64,000 nucleotides of DNA from Pararge aegeria (Eukaryota > Arthropoda > Insecta > Lepidoptera > Nymphalidae). Under the pieces are notes generated by a model. The model had not been told where the DNA came from. It saw only the letters and a list, made by a program, of their open reading frames with translations, and searched no databases. Positions 36,422 through 47,990 of this stretch are shown here, in pieces. The stretch spans positions 930,001 through 994,000 of the forward strand of contig NC_053181.1 of assembly GCF_905163445.1 (NCBI RefSeq), in the 5' to 3' direction. Made by a program: the position numbers and the translations under genes. Position 1 is the stretch's first letter; each line of letters starts with the position of its first letter.

Positions 36422-37886
36422 TCCCTACTAATATATATATTTTATAATTTAAATGTGAATGTAAGTTTCTTTGTTACGCTTTCACGCGAAAACTTCTGAC
36501 CGATCTTCATGAAACATTTTATACATATTGTTGGAGGTATTAGAAATAATATACCTAAGGTATCCTAGGCAATTAACGCCCACTTAATTCCAAATTGATA
36601 TATTATTTAATGAAATGATTGAATTTAAAAACTGTTTTGAAAAATAGTTTTATTGACAAATAAAAAACACAGAAAAATAACACATAAGTGCTTTCAGTCA
36701 TCTAAGATAATGCAAACAAAGACATTTTGAATACCCTGTCATGGACGTTATTGAACATACAGTTTTTAGTAACGCCCATATATTAATTTACGTATTATCT
36801 TAATAAACATAAATATTTCGACTTAGAGCCGTACAAATCCTAAAAGTATATTATATTGTCTTTTTTAGATAGCACTATAATTATCATTATATGAACAACA
36901 AATACTACAATATTCAAATTTTGTAACACGTCCAACACATCACGTACTTTCTTCATATTCATCTTTGACAAAAATATCTCACTTCTAACTTGTGTTATAG
37001 GTATAGAATATCAACATCTAAAGGATTTTTAATTAAAATATAGATAATTATGAAATGCTTATTGGGCGCTATTAAACGTAGATGGCTAATGACGTCCCAG
37101 ACTAGCGCGTCAATTAACGCCCTGAATTGGGTACAACATTAAACATGAATGAGATCAGTAATCTTTCATAGTATCTTCCGACCAAGACTCCCCTCTTCTC
37201 TTACGTGTCGAATGAGATGGATTCATTTCACCGATCTGTAAAAAGCAAATCATTATGATACACAGAAATTTACGCCTTGTATAAATGCGCCCACATAAGG
37301 ATAATAGCGCCCATACAGGCTATTCACGCCCAAACCTCACTTTACGGGGCGTTACTACCCGAATAGTACCTTCTACCTAAAACTCATATTTTCACACATA
37401 ATTAAAAAAAATCAATCAAATCGTCAATGAAATATGAAAAAAAGGTATCTAAAATAAACGCTAATCACAAAATTAGAAATGTTAATTATAGAAAATATAC
37501 TAAAACTTACGAATTTGTCAGAGTATTTTTTATAATAACAGCGTGCACTGCCGGCGTCCATGAGGTAAAGTTCGCAACTGAGCATTTGGTGGCGTGAGCC
37601 CCGTAGCATTGCGTCTGTTGCGTTCCTATTGTTTTATTCTATGTGTGCGTGGCGTGTAACGTAACTCGTGCGGCAGTATCCCCAATTTTTAGCATTCGGG
37701 CGTTATTCCACATTGGGCGTTAAATGCCATACCTACCTTAGTAGACTTTTTAAAGAAAAAAAAGTTACGTAAGATAAAAAAAGTTTATGAAAAATTCTCA
37801 AAGTCTCATTTATGACTATAGGTGTGACTATGTAGCAGAACGCTGCCTTCCAAAATTACGTGAGCGAAGCCGCAGGGCACATCTAG
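36422..37886 (+). mobile_element. Candidate composite Helitron, 1.46 kb
   Basis: The 5' end TCCCTACTAATATATATATT follows A (36421). It runs into 'gttacgctttcacgcgaaaac' and 'gaccgatcttcatgaaac', the common lepidopteran Helitron 5' segment. The 3' end is an imperfect GC hairpin, GTGAGCGAAGCCGCAGGGCAC, then CTAG (37883-37886) and T. Between them is non-repeat-like cargo: two minus-strand exons and many GGGCGTTA-like motifs. No RepHel is present. That both ends belong to one element is inferred. Confidence 0.6.
37155..37609 (-). CDS. Two-exon 59-residue ORF inside the Helitron (captured fragment?)
   Basis: Exon a (37511-37609, 33 codons) starts at ATG and ends AAATTC|GTAAGT. Exon b (37155-37235) begins after TTTTTACAG and runs 26 codons to TGA. 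Both are phase 0, so the splice preserves one open frame across a 275-nt intron. Exon a has MLSCELYLMDAGSARCYYKK. Exon b has HSTRKRRGESWSEDTMKDY, which resembles the start of Pipsqueak-type HTH domains (basic, then SW[ST]E..M); the rest of the helix-turn-helix is missing. It is best read as a captured 5' gene fragment, possibly transcribed. Confidence 0.4.
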
Positions 37887-37894
37887 TTTGTTAT

Positions 37895-38150
37895 AATTAT
37901 AATATAATAACCTTTCTCGATGACCGTCAAAAACGATGGATGTTGGAGTGTCCAATGTGCTGGAATGGCGACCCCGCACAGGTAAACGCAGCGTTGGTCG
38001 GCCCACAACTAAGTACGTGTACATACGACATCAATCGAGTCACTGGGAGCCGCTAGAAACTAGCGGCCCAGGACCGTGAATGTTGGAACTCCCTGCAAAA
38101 GATGTATGTCCAGCAGTGGACTGCAATCGGTTAAAGTGATGACGATGATG
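37895..38150 (+). repeat. RTE-like LINE 3' end
   Basis: It reads 'gtcaaaaacgatggatgttg', 'ggaatggcgaccccgcacag', 'gtaaacgcagcgttggtcgg', 'cgctagaaactagcggccc' and 'ccagcagtggactgcaatcgg', ending in GATGATGAT. The fragments at 9186-9265, 42035-42160 and 61650-61860 are relatives. Confidence 0.72.
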
Positions 38151-38690
38151 ATCCTTTCTCTACTCGAAATCAAATAATAATAAATAGCAGTAAATTATCG
38201 ATAAGAAATGAAGATAAAAATAAAAAAGTTTTATCTTTCCAAAGCCTTTTCTCTATACGATGGCACTAGTTTTGACCCAAACAAACAAAATATGCTGGGC
38301 GACTCCGATGCAAACGATCGCCAAGTGAAGTACATACCCAGCAGTGGCACAGTCCGTCCGCAGGTCCGAGAGTTTGTTAAACTGTTGTTGAACGCTCGAT
38401 ATTCACGCTCGCCTCCACATTGTTTCCTGCTATTATTCGCCGTGGGGTCATTATCGTAGCTAGGAGGGAGTCTTGGGTGGCACAAACCCCCCAGAAGTGA
38501 ACATATGCTTTCCCGGGTTTTTGAAAAATAACCGATGCCCTCGCCTATGTATTGCTAACATAATTTTATAATAAAACACTGGTTACCATTTCTAGCTTGG
38601 TTAATCAATGACCATAGAATATTATACAATACAGACTCAGAGTAATCATAGGGTACATTCATAACATAGATATATGACAGCCTATACTAA
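38151..38690. other. Intergenic with an unrecognised 83-codon frame
   Basis: The plus-strand frame 38208-38459 and the minus-strand frame 38231-38485 overlap antisense. Neither has recognisable similarity, and I do not call a gene. Confidence 0.35.
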
Positions 38691-38694
38691 CTAA

Positions 38695-38935
38695 AATGGA
38701 AAGTAAAATGGAAGTGGGCTGGCCATGTTGCTAGACTTACCGAAACCGAAGGACCCTCAGGTTAACGAAATGGCATGGCCTAGAAGGTACCACTTCTAGA
38801 GGTAGACCCCACTATCGGTGGGTTGACGATATTAAAAACTCGGCTGGACCAAACTGGATGCTGAAAACAAAAAACAGGCAGCGCTGGCTGTCTCTGGAGG
38901 GCGCTTTGGCCTTGAAAAGGTTTTCTTCATAAAGG
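38695..38935 (+). mobile_element. RTE-like LINE C-terminal coding fragment
   Basis: In shifted frames it reads KWAGHVARL and GRPHYRWVDDIKNSAG, then RQRWLSLEGAL. These are the 'GH.AR', 'GRP..RW.DDI' and 'W..LE.A' blocks typical of RTE-type LINE C-termini. It contains frameshifts and is inactive. Confidence 0.8.
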
Positions 38936-39390
38936 AGTTTTTATTTAATTATTGTAACTATTATTTTTACTTTAATACCTACTTAAAATTAAGTATAAAT
39001 ATAAAATTATATTTTCATCATAAATTTGTAAATGTATGAAGAAATAAAAGGCTTTTTGTTTTATTTATTAGATATCCCATTTTATCCTTGAGAAAGAGAA
39101 ACGATAGCCCGCGGGTTTTGACCCATTGTAGACGACAAACTAGTATGTTAGTCCGCTACGCTACGTTACCCCCCCGGACTGAAATACTAGCTACGTCAAC
39201 GACCGAGTGCGATCTCAGCGTTATTAAATTTCGCACGAATCCCACTGTGTTATAGATTACAATTATTTATGCTATTCATCGAACTTGTTGTCTCTACTTT
39301 AAACTGATTCCGGCACGCGAACTTTATGAGTACCTATACGTAGGACTATCTTTAAAAGTAGGTTTTTTTTTATATTAACAACTGACGAAC
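38936..39390. other. Intergenic, nothing recognised
   Basis: AT-rich sequence. No feature is supported. Confidence 0.5.
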
Positions 39391-39645
39391 AAAGAAGATG
39401 GCCCACCTGATCATCAGAAGGTATCTAGTAGTCCAGAGAAGTTACACCGCCATGTTTTTTTCTGCAGCATTGTTGTGTGAAGAAGAGCATGGTTGCCGGT
39501 GTTTTAGGCACATGAGGCTTAACACCTTAGTCTCAGGTCGATGGCGAATTGCAGGACCTGTCCCTTGCATGCTCTGCGTATTGTTGCCCAGTTTACATGC
39601 GTTGGTTCTCCACTTAACATCAGGTGGGCCAATTGCCCTATTACC
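39391..39645 (-). repeat. Dispersed retroelement fragment ('catgaggcttaacac' family)
   Basis: The motifs 'atggcccacctgatcatcag' and 'taacatcaggtgggccaattg' are near-mirrored at its ends, with 'cacatgaggcttaacacctt' inside. Related copies lie in the opposite orientation at 57510-57650 and 60640-60800. The 83-codon plus-strand frame across it is incidental. Confidence 0.5.
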
Positions 39646-39827
39646 GTAAAAAAGTGTTAAGCCTCATGTGATACTGTACGGCTTCCAGAAGATAGCTCTA
39701 TCATCGTTAATCCTTTACCGGCCTACACAGGGCATGGGTCTTCCCCAAGAATGAGAACACTTGTCAAGTGTGGATTGGTACACTTCACACGCTCTTGAGA
39801 ACATTAAGGAGTATCCCAATCTGATTG

Positions 39828-40090
39828 ACGGCCGATTGGCGTGGTGGGCAGCGACCCTGCTTTCTGAGTCAAAGGCCGTGGGTTCGATTCCTACAACTGG
39901 AAAATGTTTGTGTGATGAACAGGAATGTTTTTCAGTGTCTGGGTGTTTATATGTATTTTACCAGTATTTATGTATATTAATTCATTGAAAAAATATTCAT
40001 CAGTCATCTTAGCACCCATAACACAAGCTACGCTTACTTTGGGGCTAGATGGCGCTGTGTATATTGTCGTAGTATATTTATTTATTTATT
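39828..40090 (+). mobile_element. tRNA-derived SINE (family A), full copy
   Basis: The head GGCCGATTGGCGTGGTGGGC is followed by GTGGGTTCGATTCCTACAAC. The body and 'ggggctagatggcgctgtgt' lead to the TATTTATTTATTATTTATTT end. It is immediately preceded by a reverse family-R scrap (39710-39815). Confidence 0.88.
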
Positions 40091-40129
40091 ATTTATTTAA
40101 TCCAAGAATGTAATCGATATATTTCATAT

Positions 40130-40740
40130 TTCAGTTACCATAAGCCATTAAAAGCAAAAATATAGCAATGATAGTAATAATTCTATTACAATTAATGAAA
40201 TGCTGTAATAATATTAGTAGTATTTAGTATTTAAATTTAGTAGTACTACTAATATATGTAAAATGAAATAATTATATTATTTCTATTTCTTTTGAAATAT
40301 GCTTATACATCCTTCAATGTTATTTCTTAATTCTGTTACACTTTTTTTTAGGCTTATTTTTGTAGGGAAATAATAATTAAAAACTAAAATTAATATTTAC
40401 AATAAATATCTTGGGTCACCAGACGTAAGGACCAATTCTTGTGACACTACGTTAATAAAATGTTTCGTGCCCGAAGACCATGGCGCCAGAGTCTCAAACG
40501 CAAATACGTAGTCATTACAAATAACAGAGTATTTACAGCGCTTATTTGTATTCATGCCTATGATATTAAAATCTTTTTGTTAAACTTTATCTAATTAAAA
40601 TTTATTTAACCAATTTCTGTAAAGTTGCATATAGTGGATCATTTTTCGAAAAATAAGTTCATGTGTAGAGTAATAAGTTTTACTTCTTACGTGTGTACAC
40701 TAGTACACGCACAGCTTTTTTTTTTCAGCAATTATATATC
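40130..40740. other. Intergenic, nothing recognised
   Basis: AT-rich sequence with no supported feature. Confidence 0.5.
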
Positions 40741-40744
40741 ACAA

Positions 40745-40890
40745 GCTTTAACGGTGAAGGAAAACATCGCGAGCAAACCTGCATGCCTGAGAGTTTACAT
40801 AATGTTCTCAAAGGTGTGTCCACCAATCCGCACTGTGCCAGGGTGGTGGGCTACGGCCTTAACCGGGGCCGGTAACGGGTTTATGTGATG
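40745..40890 (+). repeat. Family R copy (well preserved)
   Basis: It reads 'acggtgaaggaaaacatcgc', 'cctgcatgcctgagagttta', 'ggtgtgtccaccaatccgca', 'gtggtgggctacggccttaa' and 'gggccggtaacgggtt'. It is one of the clearest copies. Confidence 0.75.
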
Positions 40891-40899
40891 AAATACTTA

Positions 40900-42030
40900 C
40901 TTCCGAACATCCTAGGGCAGTTTTCCAAAATTAGTCTATTGCATACTACCTCGCGCTAAGCATAATAAACCATAAATTTATCCCAAAACTAATGAGTGCT
41001 GCTTTATCTCGAAATTCCCAGTTGGACTCCTCCCAATTAGCATGCGTGAGCCGCGTTATCAGTTATCACTTATCAGTGACGAACAATGCCGCGCTTCAAT
41101 CCCGATAATCGCTCGTGAGACCACATAGCTTGCGCATCATGTAAGTGCCCTTCGCGTTAAGGACGCGGCGATGTACCTGTATCTATATAAAAATCTGTAC
41201 ATAAAACTTCGAGGAAAGACCCTTCTGAAAATATAAAAAAATAATTAAACTATACATAACATGAAATATTATAAAATAGTTGGATTTTAATTTTCATTTT
41301 TAATTTTAATTGAAATTTATTCTAATTTTAATTCTAGATTTTAATAAATTACTGTTTTTTTTTCTTTATTTATTTATTTTTAAAATCTGACTTTTATATT
41401 TATTTTGTGTTAACCTCCCAATTTTGTATATGGGTCCCCGACCTGAAATAAAATGATTTTATTTTATTTTATTTATTTATAATATAGTTGTTACCGTTTC
41501 TTAGATTAAAAGGGACACAATAAAGAAATTATTTTGTATTATTCATGAAGAACATATCTTGTTATTTTATTTGTTTTTGGGGTGTAAGTGGAATGCTAGT
41601 CCAGTCAGCCTCCCAAACTGCCAACCTCGCGTGCCCGTGGTGCACCCTGCCGACTAACCGACAAAGTTAATGATTTACCCACTGATTCCGGGGAAGTCCT
41701 TCTTTTTAAGTCACTTATGATCATTTTTATACACAACATGGTAAACTGACAATAATGTTCTGTAGTTAACGTACCTAGACTTAATTCTCTGTTAGCATAT
41801 ACTACAAACCTGGGTGGTTTTCTGATGCTCTCTAGCTATAAGTTTTTTTTTGTAAACTTTGTGTAAATAAATAAATAAATAAATAAAATAGTTCTGGCGT
41901 CCGACAAGTGATGGTATAACCATTTCAAATTGGCTAGACTGAATAAATGGCACATACCAGTGTCGGGCAGCAGCGCCGCCGCCTGCCCGTGTGGTCATTA
42001 TCGGGCATTTTTTGAATGAATAAAGAAAAG
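40900..42030. other. Intergenic, AT-rich; simple TTTTAAT/TTTA tracts
   Basis: Low-complexity AAAATT/TTTTATTTA tracts lie at 41270-41480 and 41865-41890. The remainder has no recognised gene or element. Confidence 0.5.
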
Positions 42031-42034
42031 AAAT

Positions 42035-42160
42035 ACATCAAGCGAGTCGCTGCCGGCCGCTGAAAACAAGCGGCCCAGGGCCGTGGATTTTATTACTCCC
42101 AAAACAATACCTATGTCAAGCAGTGGTATTTGGTCAATCGGTTGAATTGATGATGATTTT
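42035..42160 (+). repeat. RTE-like LINE 3'-end fragment
   Basis: It matches 38035-38150 ('gcgagtcgctgccggccgct', 'aagcggcccagggccgtgga', 'caatcggttgaattgatgatg'), and is shorter and more diverged. Confidence 0.65.
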
Positions 42161-42544
42161 TTTCAACTTATTTGTTTTTCTATTTTTAAAACATACTCTA
42201 TACCAAGAAGTAATGGAAAGGTTGACTGAATAATAATACTATACTATTTCATAACTTCTTAGTGTTAAGTATGTTTTAAAAATAGTTCTGTTTTTCGACG
42301 TCCTAACAAAATATTTACGGCTCGATGTCATCCCAATAAAACGAGCGTTAGTTTTGTTTGTTTGAACTGTAGTGTACAAGAGCAAGAACTGTAATCATAC
42401 TCTGAAAGGTCAGTTGAAACTTGAAAGGTAAATAATTAGGAATAACTTAACAACTGTAACCAATCAAATACAAGGTAAAGGTACGCCTAAAACATATTAT
42501 GTTATGAACGCCTAAAACGTACTATATGTCGATATATAATCGAC

Positions 42545-42782
42545 ACCCGACTGGCCCAGTGGGCAGCGACCCTGCTTTCTGAGTCCTAGGCCCTGAGTCC
42601 TAGGCCCTGAGTCCTAGGCCCTGGGTTCGATTCCCACAACTGTATAATGTAGGTGTGATGAACATAAAGGTTTTTAAGTGTCTGGGTCTGTATATTATAA
42701 GTATTTATGTATATTTTTCATAAGCTACGCTTACTTTTGGGCTAGATGGCGTTGTGTGCATTGTCGTAGTATATTTATTTAA
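42545..42782 (+). mobile_element. tRNA-derived SINE (family A) with internal triplication
   Basis: It is a normal copy (head 'cccgactggcccagtgggca', B box 'gggttcgattcccacaac', TTATTTAAG end) except that the 14-mer GAGTCCTAGGCCCT occurs three times in tandem (42581-42622) in the tRNA variable/T-arm region. The centre of the body is also shortened. Confidence 0.88.
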
Positions 42783-43424
42783 GTTGATAAAATTTTCTAT
42801 GTTGTGGTTTTCTGACTTTTATTTGGTTAAGAGATCTTTATCACGTTTTCATACAAATACATTTCATTTAATTTCATAACTGTGTAAATAAGACTACGCT
42901 GACACTATTTGTACGCTTGGATATTTTATACCTACTACGCCTAAAATCCGTTGATTTTACTATAGTTGTCAGCTATAGATAGAGTGATTCAAGAGGAAGG
43001 TTTATATGCAGTATACTAAAGGTCCTTCGCGACTTTTTCCGCGTAAAAGTCAACCTTAAAATATAGTCATATACTGTCCCTGGCTTTTTTTAGAACTTTA
43101 AACGGGAACAACTTTTTCATACGTGATTTTATCGAAACTTTAACCGATTACGCAGCGCACGTAGCGTAAGCTCTCAAAAGGAAAAAAACCTCGAATTTCA
43201 AACATTTTTCATTAGTGCTATGCTCCTATTAGTCTTAGCATGATGATATTAACTCTATAGCCTTCTTCGATAGATAGATAAGAGTCTAATGGGTATTCAA
43301 CTCTGAAAGAATTTTTCAAATCAGACTCGTACCTGAATAAATCAGCCGTTTATTTGCAGTATATATCAAAAACATAGATACCCATTGCAGGGCCATCTGT
43401 CTGGCTGATTTGTGAATCTAAACC
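42783..43424. other. Intergenic; dispersed repeat at 43073-43247
   Basis: 43073-43247 is the counterpart of 17765-17915 in inverse orientation ('tttagaactttaaacgggaac', 'tttatcgaaactttaaccg', 'attagtcttagcatgatga'). Otherwise nothing is recognised. Confidence 0.55.
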
Positions 43425-43540
43425 ATCCAGGGTGCCACCTGAAAACATACAAAAGAATTCATTCAAATCGGTACAGCCGTTTTAGAGTAGTTCAGTGACA
43501 TACACACGTACAGTAGAATTATATATATAAAGGTATGCAA
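43425..43540 (-). repeat. Helitron-like fragment
   Basis: The minus strand starts near 43538 with TATATATATAATTCTACTGT, then 'gtgtatgtcactgaactac', 'aaaacggctgtaccgatttg' and 'aatgaattcttttgtatg'. This is a 5'-end style common in lepidopteran Helitrons. No 3' hairpin was found. Confidence 0.45.
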
Positions 43541-44590
43541 GTTATACTAAAAAAAATACAAAGGAATTCAAATATGTGACTATTGAAAGCGCGCTGTTAC
43601 TCAAAATCGTTATTAATCACTCCAAGCTGCACTTTCAGTATAGCAACCGTGCGTAGCCGTTGCGGGTCGCTTGTGTACAATCAAATCTTTGTTTACTCTT
43701 TATAACTTTGCCTCCTATCTTCTCTTATCTTCCTGGAATGGTAACCCCTACAACCGTTCAGGCTTCTCAATATTTGCTCAGCTATCTCCCCTGCCATCGT
43801 AGCGTCCTTGTGTGTCAAATGTCTTATCCTTAACGCGAGTAACCGCACCCCCGCGATTTCCATAGGGCTCCAAACATTCCTGCTTCCTTCAAGTATTTAA
43901 TTCGTCCTTTTACGAGAAAATGGGAGATAATCTGGCCCTTTGTTCGCGCCCCGTCATAAAGATAATTGCCGAGGCACGCGGGGACACCTCAATGATGTAA
44001 GATGGCTTAAGACATTTCAGGAATTTTACCTCAGCCTTACATACCTTACCTTACGTAGCTGCGGCGCGCAAAACCCTCAATGTCGCTGTTCAGAAACAGA
44101 CGAAGTCCGTAGTGTTAGAGATTATGGTAAGATGTTCCATACATCTCCCCCTGATCGTAAAGGGTTTTAATCAACTTAAAGTAGCTAATCTAAAAGAAAA
44201 GTCTCTGTTCTCTCTCAGTACGTGGCAAGGGTCCCGCAATGGATGGGTGTAGGTTGGATTGGTTTTTATTACCTGGTGAGATTGTTTTGTTTATAAATCT
44301 TTATTATTAAATAATTGTAATACAGTAGTTCATATCCTAGTAAAAAACCTAGGTAAAACAAATAAATAATTTATTGGTAGCAACACCTTTTTAATACTTT
44401 ACAGCATATAAACTAAACATTTTAACAACTTATTGAGCCACATAACAGATGATAATAACTTGTTTTACATAGAACTTAGTACAGACATTCGTGTGTAATA
44501 AAATTTAACTGACTATGTATATTAATAATTTAAACGAGGGTAGAACTCGTAACTATGCAACAGTTACATACAAAGCTCACTCAGTCGTCG
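43541..44590. other. Intergenic, nothing recognised
   Basis: No supported gene. The plus-strand frame at 43940-44170 lacks recognisable similarity. Confidence 0.45.
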
Positions 44591-44593
44591 AGG

Positions 44594-44594
44594 A

Positions 44595-44622
<28 letters not shown>
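44594..44622. repeat. (AG)n microsatellite
   Basis: About 14 GA/AG dinucleotide units in a row. The Glu/Arg-rich frame here is an artefact. Confidence 0.93.
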
Positions 44623-44625
<3 letters not shown>

Positions 44626-44759
44626 CAAGGGCTTAGTGGTATACACCAAAAAAAAAAGAACAATCAGCGGTTGGCAATGAAGGCTCTATTGAGAAGCCAG
44701 CAGTAGTCCCAGTAGGTGGGCTTCTGAAAAGGTCAATGTGCTCCTATTAAACATTTAGT

Positions 44760-44820
44760 CGGTACTAATATCACAGATAATATTAAGTGTAGAAGTTCTA
44801 CACCTAATATCTGTACCGTT
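44760..44820. repeat. Interrupted palindrome
   Basis: GTGTAGAA and TTCTACAC flank a single G (about 44787-44803). Further complementary blocks (TAATAT/ATATTA, CAGAT/ATCTG, TACTAA/TTAGTA) extend it to ~60 bp. It may be the core of a MITE. Confidence 0.6.
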
Positions 44821-44954
44821 AGTATGAAATTGCCACGCTCGCAATCTTTCGTTCGTTTTCGACCATCGAATCTCTGTAAAGTTGAATTCAATTCTGTTAT
44901 TTGCATAAAACATTGTAGGTATAGGTAAGTGTTCGATACGCTCGACTCTACCAT

Positions 44955-46655
44955 TATTTAAGAAAACTATTCTAGTTTGGTTGGTCAGTAATTTATGATA
45001 TGGGGCATGGACTTCTTGTCAAGTCTTTCTCTAAACTCTTTCATTGCTCTCCATCCTCGCCTTGTTAATCTAATGCAAAGGATACATGAACAAGTTCAAA
45101 ATATATACATTTAGCTCCGTTTTTATTGGTTGATACATTTTTTATAAATACTTTAATTCTTCTTCTACACAGGTGTTACGTAGGCATACCCAAGGGATAG
45201 CCATAGTATGCCTGCTAACCAAGATGCGGCCGTATCGTATCATGTTCAAGTTTCGTCGGCGCAGCGAATTCCGGAGGCTACCTTTGAATTGTGATGTGAT
45301 ACCTTTTTTACCACGCTTCGTATGGGAATTAATTGTAAGACCTAGGTTAGGGAGCTCGTGCCACAAATTGGCCGAGCTGCCTAGTATAGTGATAATATAA
45401 GTTTAGTTTTAATATTATAAAAATTAATAATTAATATTGTAATTCTTGGACTCATAAATTTATAAATAACATTTTATTCTGCAACCTGCTGCGACCCTTA
45501 ATATAAGTCAGGCAATAATATTGACAACACACAGATGTTGATGATTTTGTGCGTACAGAATTCATACTAAGGGTATTGGCCATTGGCGGCCTGGATGCCC
45601 TTATTTAGCCAATGATAGTGGGCGCGACCAAGGCGCCTTTACGGAAACTGGCTGACGTAATCACAAAATTAACAATAACAATTTTCTACAATACTTATGC
45701 AAAAGTTTAGTTTTTTAACTTCCCGCTAAGAAAGTTATTGGTTTCACCCTGTTTTTCGAAAATCGAGTTTTCAATAAATGTCGACGTTTTGAGGTCCTAG
45801 AAAGCGTTCCAGACTATTCCCGCAATGGTGTCATCATGTCTTATTCTTATAGGACTCAATAAGCTGCGTCGAATACCGCCAACCACGTGAAAATCGGATG
45901 ATTCGTTCAAAAGTTATAGCAATTAGAGAATTAAAAAAATAGTGTTTTATGAAACTTCTATCAGACTTTCGAGCTCTTAGAACAAAATAGATGGCCTTTT
46001 GGTCAACCGCTTTCCTAATTTTTTATAGAAGTAGTTGTTTCTTTGCGTAAGTCCATGATACACGCTCTTCTTGCTACTACGCGTAATTTTCAATAGTTTC
46101 TTAGGTGTTCTTTGTGGAAGGTCATGACCTCCAGTAATCATTGAACCTAATCCAAACTAATCTGATAATATTACTTTAGATTAGGTTGCACGCAAAAGTC
46201 TTAGTTTGTTTGCCCCTACTTATGCCCTAATTAAGCAACCAATTTACTTGATCGACGGACATAAGATACTTTTATCCAAGGAAAACAAAAGATTCCTGCG
46301 TGATTTGTAAAAAACCGTTACAACGCGGACAAAGCAAACGGGCAAAAGCTGTCTTTCTGGTCGTTCCTTCATTACTGAAGATCTCGGCCCAGGTGAGATC
46401 TCAACTTCGAATGGGTAAACTGTCTCCATCGGCTGAATTTCCATATCAGGTAAATGTGCGTAGACACAGACGCGTGTACTGCTCTAGAAAATGCTTTAGC
46501 ATTAAGTCCGCCTTAAGTAGACCATTTTTTTCGGTGTGCAATAAAGAGTTTAAAAAATATATATATGAGTTGCTTAACTTTTATCCTTCGTACAGATAAG
46601 CGAGGTTGTTGTTGTTTATAGCAAAATAAGCTTTATATCCGTTTGCATGATTTAC
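44955..46655. other. Intergenic, nothing recognised
   Basis: Overlapping sense/antisense frames at 45142-45400 and 46244-46599 have no recognisable similarity. I see no gene. Confidence 0.4.
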
Positions 46656-46659
46656 AATT

Positions 46660-47466
46660 GCTGCCTATGCAGTAAAGAAGATACGCCACCTGACAGACAT
46701 AGAAACTGCTAGGCTAGTCTATTTTAGTTACTTTCACAGCATTATGTCATATGGAATTTTACTATGGGGTAATGCTGCTGATATTGGCACTATTTTCGTG
46801 CTGCAGAAGAAGGCTGTTCGTGCGATCTATAAAATGGGTCCGAGAGAGTCATTGAAAGATAAATTTAAAGATGTTAAAATAATGACACTCTATAGCCAAT
46901 ACATATTTGAAAATTTAATGTATGTTCACAAAAATATATCAAAATTTAAAAGAAAATGTGACTGCAATAATTTGAACGTTAGAAGCAAAAATAAACTTGT
47001 GGTGCAGTACACTAGACTACACAAAATAAGCAATTCATTTAAAGGAAATTGTATACAATTTTACAATAAATTACCGGTTGATATCTTGGGGATGTCACTA
47101 AAGAAGTTCAAAGTTTGTATTAAGCGAAAGCTTATTGAAAAGTCCTATTATAGTATAAAGGATTACGTAAACGATAAAAAAGCTTGGGTGTAAACAATTG
47201 CTCTAACCAGGTTGCTTCTTAAATTTTTTCTAATGACAATGGGAGATGGTGATAACAAAAAGAACACCCGGCTAAGTTTGTTGTGGGCTTCTTCTTAGAC
47301 CAGGGCGCGATTGGAACCCTCGTAGCTTTAGTTTTAAGTTTACGATTGTAGTTATCGCCATCACTACTCACTGCTATGTACACATTTTGTATACAATAAC
47401 GCATCAAAAGTGCCATCTATGTGCCTATTTGAATAAAGGAATATTTGACTTTGACTTTTGACTTTG
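46660..47466 (+). mobile_element. 5'-truncated LINE (family B): RT C-terminus plus 3'UTR
   Basis: The open frame (ATG at 46744, but truly truncated at ~46660) reads MSYGILLWGNAADIGTIFVL, QKKAVRAIYKMGPRESLKDK and QFYNKLPVDILGMSLKKFK, to a stop at 47191-47193. It is the same architecture as the LINE at 4405-5640 but a distinct family. The 3'UTR ends 'cctatttgaataaaggaata' plus a (TTTGACTT)n tail. The catalytic RT core is missing. Confidence 0.87.
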
Positions 47467-47557
47467 TGGAGGAAACGTGCAAAGAGATTGCTTATGTATA
47501 GCAAATGAAGCCTAGTAATAACATTTAATTTTTTTCTGCTTATACTTTTCCTTCACC

Positions 47558-47745
47558 CAGCTAAGTTTGTTGTGGGCTTCTTCTTAGACCTGGGCCCGTT
47601 TGGAACCCTCGTAGCTTTAGTTTTAAGTTTACGAATGAAGTTATCGACACTCACTACTATGTACACTCATTTTGTATTTAATCAACACATCAAAAGTGCC
47701 ACCTATTGAATAAAGTAATATTTGACTTTGACTTTGATTTATATA
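47558..47745 (+). repeat. LINE (family B) 3'UTR-only copy
   Basis: It repeats the 3'UTR of the neighbouring element ('gctaagtttgttgtgggctt', 'gtttggaaccctcgtagctt') and ends in its own TTTGACTTTGACTTTG tail. It is a separate, more severely truncated insertion or a local duplication. Confidence 0.82.
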
Positions 47746-47789
47746 TAGTAAGTTTGGATGATTCAGCCTGTATTATTTCTATATATCCA

Positions 47790-47990
47790 AAGTAACTAAA
47801 TTCATCTATACGGTATAGTTGAGCTAGCTAAAGACTCTACCTTCAGTCGCTAATTTAAAAATCATAAAATCCCTTAACGTATTATAAGGAAACGATGCTT
47901 ACAAAGTTGCTTATCTCCCCCGATAGTAAACAACAATCCAGATCTAAGATATGGCTGTGCTTTGCGAACTCACGATCTTATTTTAATTTC
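47790..47990 (+). repeat. Dispersed repeat, pair with 50155-50285
   Basis: 'actctaccttcagtcgc', 'aaacgatgcttacaaagttgcttatc' (part) and 'ccagatctaagatatggc' have counterparts in the same order at 50155-50285. Function and family are unknown. Confidence 0.5.

Noticed and set aside
38208..38485. Overlapping 83- and 84-codon frames
   Set aside because: Sense/antisense open frames without homology, splice context or codon signal.
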